A DNA stretch of 64,000 bases from Marinobacter sp. F3R11 (lineage in GTDB: Bacteria > Pseudomonadota > Gammaproteobacteria > Pseudomonadales > Oleiphilaceae), in the NCBI RefSeq assembly GCF_003318275.1, contig NZ_QOCH01000015.1, positions 159,608 to 223,607 of the forward strand, given 5' to 3'. Below are positions 58,777-64,000 of this stretch, piece after piece; position 1 is the stretch's first letter; every line of letters starts with the position of its first letter. Below the pieces are notes generated by a model, which worked only from the letters and a program-made list of their open reading frames with translations, had not been told where the DNA came from and did no database searches. A program made the translations under genes and the position numbers.

Positions 58777-59757
58777 TCAGGCTCCGACTTTAAGGACTAC
58801 CTTGCCTGTAGCTCTGCGGCCGGTCAGCGCGCCAAGGGCTTTTACGTAATCCTCAAACTCAAAAACCTCACTGATTACCGGGTCGATTTTGCCCTCGTTA
58901 TAGAGCTTCATCAGCTCCATCATATTCTGGGCACTCGCCTCGGGTTCATTCCGGGTAAAGCTGCCCCAGAACACACCAACAACAGAGCAGCCTTTCAGTA
59001 ACGTGAGATTTGCCGGAATCCTGGGGATATCGCCTGCGGCAAAGCCAACGATCAGATGGCGGCCATTCCAGGCCATGGCCCGCAATGCCTGCTCTGTAAA
59101 ATCGCCACCCACAGGATCGTAAATGACATCCACACCCTTGTTATCAGTCAGACGCTTTACTGCGTCCTTCAAAGGTTCCTCTGAGTAATTGATCAGCTCA
59201 TCGGCACCGGCTGCCCTGGCCACTGCCAGTTTCTCAGCGGAGCTGGCTGCAGCGATAACGCGCGCGCCCATAGCCTTTCCCAGCTCAACCGTTGCCAGCC
59301 CTACGCCACCACTGGCCCCCAGAACCAGAAGAGTCTCTCCGGGCTTGATATCGGCTCGCTGCTTGAGGGCGTAGTAAGAGGTGCCATAAACCATGGTAAA
59401 CGCCGCTGCCTTCTCATCACTCATGCCATCAGGCACTGGCAGCAGGTTGCGCTCCGGAACAATCACTTCCTCGGCAAATGAGCCATAGCCCGTCAGACCC
59501 GCAACCCGGTCACCGACCTTGAAACGGGTTACCTTATCACCCACCGCAACCACTTCACCGGCCATTTCGCCACCAGGTGAAAAGGGTCTGGCCGGCTTGA
59601 TCTGATACTTGTTTTCGATAATCAGCGTGTCGGGAAAGTTCAGACCTGCGGCTTTCACCCGGACTTTAACATCGTGTTCTTTAGCTTCAGGACTGGGCAC
59701 ATCTTCGATGACAAGTGTTTCCGCAGGGCCATATTCCTTACAGAGGATCGCTTTCAT
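58777..59757 (-). CDS. Zinc-free NADPH:quinone oxidoreductase
   Basis: Medium-chain dehydrogenase/reductase of 326 residues. The N-terminal catalytic fold contains AAGLNFPDTLI and FSPGGEMAGEVVAVGDKV; the Rossmann fold has VLGASGGVGLATVELGKAMGARVIAA. The zinc-ligand residues of alcohol dehydrogenases are absent, as in QOR/zeta-crystallin proteins. Good Shine-Dalgarno (AAGGAG) before ATG 59757. It converges with atuF; I see no link to terpene catabolism beyond position. P. aeruginosa carries atuG and atuH here, which are missing. Confidence 0.88.
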   Translation of the reverse strand: MKAILCKEYGPAETLVIEDVPSPEAKEHDVKVRVKAAGLNFPDTLIIENKYQIKPARPFSPGGEMAGEVVAVGDKVTRFKVGDRVAGLTGYGSFAEEVIVPERNLLPVPDGMSDEKAAAFTMVYGTSYYALKQRADIKPGETLLVLGASGGVGLATVELGKAMGARVIAAASSAEKLAVARAAGADELINYSEEPLKDAVKRLTDNKGVDVIYDPVGGDFTEQALRAMAWNGRHLIVGFAAGDIPRIPANLTLLKGCSVVGVFWGSFTRNEPEASAQNMMELMKLYNEGKIDPVISEVFEFEDYVKALGALTGRRATGKVVLKVGA

Positions 59758-59982
59758 TAGGGCTCCTTTTGATGGGTTCTGTTGTTATTGACTTGCATCA
59801 AGCTAAACAGACTCAACCCGCGAAGCAAATAAAGAACCTTTATCCGGATTTATAAACAGGGCTTATAGCCTGATTATTACGGGCAGGTTTCCAGAGATGA
59901 ATCGGGCGTCATTTTCCGCTATTCTTCCCGCTCCTGATCCGAGCCACTTGGCAGCCATCCGCCTTTCCCTCAGGGTTCAACT

Positions 59983-60603
59983 ATGCTCGATGTCATCTAT
60001 TCCCTTGAAATGATTGGAATTGTAGCCTTTGCCATATCAGGCATGGTGGTTGCGCGCTCCAAGAATATGGATCCGGTCGGCGTTTTTACCATCGCATTTA
60101 TCACGGCCCTCGGTGGTGGAACCCTGCGTGATCTCATCATGGATAACCATCCGGTCTACTGGATAAAGCACGAGGAGCAACCCATTCTTATTCTCGCAAT
60201 GGCGATTGTTTTCAGTTACTGGAAACATTCCGAACGTATTCGCGAGTCCTGGATTGTATTTCCGGATGCCATCGGGCTAGGTACTTTCTCCATACTGGGA
60301 GCACAGCTGGCTCTTGACCTGGGACATTCGTGGTTTATCGCGTCAATGCTCGGCGTTATGACAGGCACATTCGGTGGTGCCCTTCGCGATACGCTCTGTA
60401 ACGAGGTGCCCTTCATTTTCCGCAAGGACCAGATCTACGCATCCATTTCCTTTGCAGGCTGCTGGCTTTATTTCCTTTGCCAATGGGCGTTGCAAAGTGA
60501 AGCCCTGTCGTTGACGATTGGCCTGTTATTTATCGTCATTGTGCGAATGGCTGCGGTACGTTTCGATATCCGGTTACAGCGCGACCCTGCACAAGGCCAA
60601 TAG
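59983..60603 (+). CDS. TRIC-family cation channel (UPF0126/YicG)
   Basis: A 206-residue membrane protein with seven predicted helices in two homologous triplets. Features are the paired glycine-rich segments (FITALGGGTLRDLIMDN; TGTFGGALRDTLCNEVPFIF). It belongs to the prokaryotic trimeric intracellular cation channel group, thought to conduct K+/Na+. Start ATG 59983. It precedes the purine permease by 100 bases on the same strand; co-transcription is possible. Confidence 0.88.
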   Translation: MLDVIYSLEMIGIVAFAISGMVVARSKNMDPVGVFTIAFITALGGGTLRDLIMDNHPVYWIKHEEQPILILAMAIVFSYWKHSERIRESWIVFPDAIGLGTFSILGAQLALDLGHSWFIASMLGVMTGTFGGALRDTLCNEVPFIFRKDQIYASISFAGCWLYFLCQWALQSEALSLTIGLLFIVIVRMAAVRFDIRLQRDPAQGQ

Positions 60604-60703
60604 CGGGCAAGCGCCAATCATCTCTTGGCCCGGGACATCCCAGCCAGTAAGATTACCGTTTTTTCACCCTACACTCTGACATCCCTAGAGGCAGACTCCC
60701 CAC

Positions 60704-62002
60704 ATGCTCGAACGACTGTTCAAACTTCAGGCCCACGGCACCAATGTACGTACAGAGCTGGTTGCGGGCATCACAACCTTCCTGACCATGGCGTATATTA
60801 TTGTCGTCAACCCGGACATCCTGTCCTCAACGGGTATGGACTTCGGCGCGGTGTTTGTCGCCACCTGTCTTGCGGCGGCTATTGGCTCCCTGATCATGGG
60901 GCTGCTGGCAAATTATCCTATCGCTCTGGCTCCGGGTATGGGGCTGAATGCTTTCTTTTCTTTCACTGTGGTGGGCAGCCTGGGCTATAGCTGGGAAATA
61001 GCTCTGGGGGCGGTATTCCTTTCAGGCTTTATTTTCCTCCTGCTGAGCATTTTCAAAGTTCGGGAGTGGATCATTAACAGCATCCCCATGTCGCTACGCT
61101 TCGGCATTTCTGCAGGCATAGGGTTCTTTCTCGCTCTGATCGCTCTTAAAAATGCCGGCATCGTAGTAGATCACCCCGCCACCCTGGTAGGTCTGGGCGA
61201 TCTGAAATCCGCGGAAAGCCTCTTGTTCTTTGGCGGGTTTGTACTGATCTGCGCACTGTCATTCCGTCGTATAACCGGCTCTGTGATGATCGGCATTATT
61301 TCTATAACCGTGATCGCCATGATGCTGGGGATGGTTGAATACAAAGGCTTCTTCGCAGCCCCCCCAAGCCTTGCGCCCACATTCATGCAAATGGACATTG
61401 CCGGCGCACTGAACCTAGGCATGATCAGCATTGTGTTTGCCTTCCTGTTTGTCGATTTGTTCGACACTTCCGGCACCCTCATTGGTGCGGCCCACCGTGG
61501 TGGATTACTGGACAAGGACGGCAAGCTTCCGCGTCTGGGCAAAGCCCTGATGTCTGATTCCGTTGCCACCATGTCCGGCGCAGCACTGGGTACCTCAACA
61601 ACCACCAGCTATATCGAATCCACTGCGGGCATCTCTGCCGGTGGCCGTACCGGTTTGACCGCCGTAGTTGTAGCTGTTCTGTTTCTTGCGTGCCTGCTGC
61701 TATCCCCGATTGCCAGCATTATTCCATCGTATGCGACAGCTCCTGCACTTTTATACGTTGCGGTATTGATGGCCAGCGGCCTTAAACTGATAGACTGGGA
61801 CGACATTACCGAAGCCGCACCTGCGGTTGTTACCGCGCTGATGATGCCACTGACCTTCTCCATCGCGAATGGCATTGCCATGGGTTTTGTCACTTATGCT
61901 GTCATCAAGGCGCTGAGCGGACGCTGGTCTGATCTGAGCCCAAGCGTGATGGTGATCTCCGCCGTATTCATCCTGAAATTCATCTTTCTGGACGCAGCCT
62001 GA
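60704..62002 (+). CDS. NCS2/AzgA-family purine permease
   Basis: A 432-residue transporter with about 12 to 14 helices, of the AzgA/PurP type that imports adenine, guanine or hypoxanthine by proton symport. Recognisable segments: [53 protein letters not shown] and [26 protein letters not shown]. The adjacent apt gene (30 bases downstream) suggests adenine as a main substrate and one salvage operon. Confidence 0.92.
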   Translation: MLERLFKLQAHGTNVRTELVAGITTFLTMAYIIVVNPDILSSTGMDFGAVFVATCLAAAIGSLIMGLLANYPIALAPGMGLNAFFSFTVVGSLGYSWEIALGAVFLSGFIFLLLSIFKVREWIINSIPMSLRFGISAGIGFFLALIALKNAGIVVDHPATLVGLGDLKSAESLLFFGGFVLICALSFRRITGSVMIGIISITVIAMMLGMVEYKGFFAAPPSLAPTFMQMDIAGALNLGMISIVFAFLFVDLFDTSGTLIGAAHRGGLLDKDGKLPRLGKALMSDSVATMSGAALGTSTTTSYIESTAGISAGGRTGLTAVVVAVLFLACLLLSPIASIIPSYATAPALLYVAVLMASGLKLIDWDDITEAAPAVVTALMMPLTFSIANGIAMGFVTYAVIKALSGRWSDLSPSVMVISAVFILKFIFLDAA

Positions 62003-62031
62003 GCTGCGCCCGGACGGAGGGGCTGACTTTT

Positions 62032-62574
62032 ATGGATTACTTTTCCCAGAGCATCAAACAAGCCATTCGCACTGTGCCGGACTGGCCCAAACCCGGCGTC
62101 GCCTTCCGTGATATCACCACTGTGCTACAGGATAAGACTGCCTTCCGGAAGCTGATTGATGCATTCGTTCATCGCTACCACGGCCAGAAGATTGATGCTG
62201 TGGCAGCGGTGGATGCCCGGGGTTTCATCATTGGCTCAGCACTGGCCTATGAGCTCAATGCCTCGCTGGTTCTTGTGCGCAAGAAAGGCAAGTTACCGTT
62301 CGATACGCTGGTGGAGGACTACGAGCTCGAATACGGCACCGCGTCAGTGGAACTGCATCAGGATGCCTTCAAGCCCGGTGACCAGGTCGTGCTTGTAGAC
62401 GATCTGATTGCTACCGGCGGAACCATGCTGGCAGCCAGTCGTCTGATTCGACGCATTGGTGCAGACATAGTGGAGGTCGCAGCCATGATTGACCTTCCCG
62501 ACCTTGGAGGCTCAGCCAAACTGCAGGAAGAAGGCCTCAAGGTCTATACTGTATGCTCGTTTGAGGGCGAATAG
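62032..62574 (+). CDS. apt: Adenine phosphoribosyltransferase
   Basis: Converts adenine and PRPP to AMP; 180 residues. The PRPP-loop motif is [17 protein letters not shown], and the N-terminal [17 protein letters not shown] is typical of Apt. Strong ribosome site (CGGAGGGG) in the gap after the permease. It forms a salvage unit with the upstream AzgA-type permease, and complements de novo purA near the other end of the window. Confidence 0.96.
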   Translation: MDYFSQSIKQAIRTVPDWPKPGVAFRDITTVLQDKTAFRKLIDAFVHRYHGQKIDAVAAVDARGFIIGSALAYELNASLVLVRKKGKLPFDTLVEDYELEYGTASVELHQDAFKPGDQVVLVDDLIATGGTMLAASRLIRRIGADIVEVAAMIDLPDLGGSAKLQEEGLKVYTVCSFEGE

Positions 62575-62629
62575 ACGCTGACGCCCCGTCATCCTCGCGA
62601 GTACGCAAAACGGCATTGGGAGCTGCTTT

Positions 62630-63292
62630 ATGGAACAATATCAGCACTACTGGAAAGACGGCACACCGGTGCATCTGCCTTTGGGAAAGATTGTCTGCGT
62701 TGGCCGCAACTATGCGGAACATGCGAAAGAACTCAATAACCCGGTACCGGCTGAGCCTTTGCTGTTCATTAAACCCGCTACCGCCGCAGTCCATGTAACG
62801 CGCCCTCTCAAGCTCCTGGCAAACCGGGGCCAGGTGCATTTTGAAACTGAACTGGCGGTATTGATTGGCAAGCCCCTCACTGACGCGTCCCCCGGCGAGG
62901 CCCAGGCGGCCATTCTTGGCTACGGCCTGGCACTGGATCTGACGCTCCGGGATCTGCAAAGCCGGCTTAAAGAAAAGGGACATCCATGGGAACTGGCAAA
63001 AAGCTTTGATGGCGCCTGCCCCCTGTCCCCTTTTGTGGCAGCTGAACGTTTCACTGACGATCACATCACCTTCAGCCTGGATATCAACGGGCAACGCCAG
63101 CAAAGCGGTGATACACGGGATATGCTTTTCCCGATCATTCCATTACTTACGCACATAAGCAGCCATTTCACACTGCTGCCCGGTGATATCGTGCTCACAG
63201 GCACCCCGAAGGGTGTCGGCCCTCTCTCCTCAGGGCAGACACTTTCACTGCAACTGGAAGACCAGTTGTCTGTTTCCACTAATGTGGTTTAA
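62630..63292 (+). CDS. Fumarylacetoacetate hydrolase (FAH) family protein
   Basis: A 220-residue member of the FAH fold, close in length to E. coli YcgM. Motifs: GKIVCVGRNYAEHAKELN, PLLFIKPATA, the metal-ligand Glu pair in VHFETELAVLIG, and LTGTPKGVGPLSSGQTL at the end. It likely hydrolyses or decarboxylates a beta-keto or acylpyruvate-type compound; oxaloacetate decarboxylase activity is known in the family. It starts ATG 62630, 55 bases after apt. Confidence 0.88.
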   Translation: MEQYQHYWKDGTPVHLPLGKIVCVGRNYAEHAKELNNPVPAEPLLFIKPATAAVHVTRPLKLLANRGQVHFETELAVLIGKPLTDASPGEAQAAILGYGLALDLTLRDLQSRLKEKGHPWELAKSFDGACPLSPFVAAERFTDDHITFSLDINGQRQQSGDTRDMLFPIIPLLTHISSHFTLLPGDIVLTGTPKGVGPLSSGQTLSLQLEDQLSVSTNVV

Positions 63293-63339
63293 CTTGGGCC
63301 GACACAATCTTTCTTTCTGAAGAGCACGTATAGTCAGCC

Positions 63340-64000
63340 ATGGCAAAAAAACCGGTTACCTCACGCAGTGGACGATTCTTCAAGCTTGCGGGTATGACGG
63401 CCTCGGTAGCTGGGCAGTATGCGGGCCAGAAAGCCCGCAGCATGTTCAGCAGCGAAAACGACGACGGTGCCCGCAGCGAAAGTTATACCCGCATGGCAAA
63501 CCGCATCACCGATACACTCGGTGAAATGAAAGGTGCGGCCATGAAGCTGGGCCAGATTGCCTCCCAGACTCAGGATTTCCTCCCCCGGGAGTTTTCCGAT
63601 GCGCTTCAGAAGCTTCAGAAAGAAGCGCCACCCATGCCCTTCGAAATTATTCTGGAACAGATAGAAACCGAACTGGGAAAACCGGTAGGTGAGCTGTTTG
63701 AATACCTGCAGGACACACCCTACGCCGCGGCATCAATAGGTCAGGTACACCGCGCCAGACTGCATGACGGCACAGATGTCATTGTAAAGGTGCAGTATCC
63801 GGGTGTTGATGAATCCTGCGATTCTGATCTGAAACAGTTACGCCTTGCTCTGAAGCTTGGCGGTTTGCTGAAAATGCCCAAGGAATCGGTCGACCAGTTA
63901 TTTACGGAAATCCGTGAACGGCTCAGGGAAGAGCTGGACTACGAAAACGAAGCCCGAAATATCGATCTGTTCCGGGAGTTCCACGAGAAGGATCCCTGGG
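63340..64000 (+). CDS. ABC1/AarF/UbiB-family atypical kinase (partial, C-terminus off the window)
   Basis: The frame opens at ATG 63340 and runs 220 codons to the edge. The product starts MAKKPVTSRSGRFFKLAGM, with the KxGQ motif in AAMKLGQIASQ (about residues 68-71), the Ala-rich loop AAASIGQVHRA and the ATP-binding Lys in VIVKVQYPGV, all signatures of ABC1/ADCK kinases tied to quinone biosynthesis or mitochondrial-type quinone homeostasis. The sequence is not the canonical UbiB with C-terminal membrane anchor as far as visible, so no symbol is given. Confidence 0.9.
   Translation, partial: MAKKPVTSRSGRFFKLAGMTASVAGQYAGQKARSMFSSENDDGARSESYTRMANRITDTLGEMKGAAMKLGQIASQTQDFLPREFSDALQKLQKEAPPMPFEIILEQIETELGKPVGELFEYLQDTPYAAASIGQVHRARLHDGTDVIVKVQYPGVDESCDSDLKQLRLALKLGGLLKMPKESVDQLFTEIRERLREELDYENEARNIDLFREFHEKDPW

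Noticed and set aside
59788-59801. Anr/FNR box before the quinone oxidoreductase gene (TTGAC-N4-ATCAA)
   Set aside because: One mismatch to the consensus and only about 37 bases from the start codon, too close for a normal activator site; probably chance.
62575-62629. Fifth copy of the palindromic element in the apt-FAH gap
   Set aside because: CGCGAGTACG resembles part of element D, but there is no paired arm or core continuation.

Overview
The window is a chromosomal segment of a gammaproteobacterium, most likely Marinobacter or a close relative. This is inferred from gene content and order, not from a marker gene. Much of the block from purA to parE follows the order I recall for the Pseudomonas aeruginosa PA4938-PA4967 neighbourhood: purA, hisZ, hflC/hflK, hflX, hfq, miaA, mutL, amiB, tsaE, nnr, queG, orn, rsgA, motB/motA, psd, fimX, serB, parC, parE. 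Genes are dense, with no tRNA, rRNA, insertion sequence or CRISPR array seen.

Layout. 1-2.5 kb: biotin genes bioB-bioF (leftward) diverge from a ComF-type gene across two BirA-type operators. 2.5-7 kb: an L-2-hydroxyglutarate oxidase-like flavoprotein, the kinase SrkA, a small membrane protein and the tRNA wobble-uridine enzymes CmoA/CmoB. 7-20 kb: a long leftward housekeeping run (purA, hisZ, hflC, hflK, hflX, hfq, miaA, mutL, amiB, tsaE, nnr). 20-30.7 kb: queG, orn, rsgA, motAB, psd, the EF-P set epmA-efp-epmB, and a large uncharacterised protein. 30.8-38.8 kb: FimX-type degenerate GGDEF/EAL protein, serB, parC, a small membrane protein and a chemoreceptor. 38.8-45.7 kb: YceI and cytochrome b561, an active-type EAL phosphodiesterase, an SLC13-type transporter and parE. 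45.7-49 kb: a subtilisin-family lipoprotein protease translationally coupled to a PrcB-like lipoprotein. 49-58.8 kb: a complete acyclic terpene (citronellol/geraniol) catabolic cluster, atuR and atuABCDEF, carrying four large palindromic repeat elements between its genes. 58.8-64 kb: a quinone oxidoreductase, a TRIC-family channel, a purine permease with apt, an FAH-family hydrolase and the start of an ABC1/UbiB-family kinase.

Functional links. The Atu pathway uses a biotin-dependent geranyl-CoA carboxylase (AtuC+AtuF), so it draws on the cofactor made by BioB/BioF. EpmA and EpmB modify EF-P Lys34, and that lysine is present. FimX, the neighbouring 602-residue protein, the EAL protein, MotAB and the chemoreceptor together give the middle of the window a motility and c-di-GMP flavour. 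The most unusual items are the protease/PrcB pair, the palindromic element family inside the atu operon (near-perfect stems whose outer arms differ between copies while the loops are related), the paired BirA operators, and a 15-codon ORF with flanking hairpins upstream of the EAL gene.
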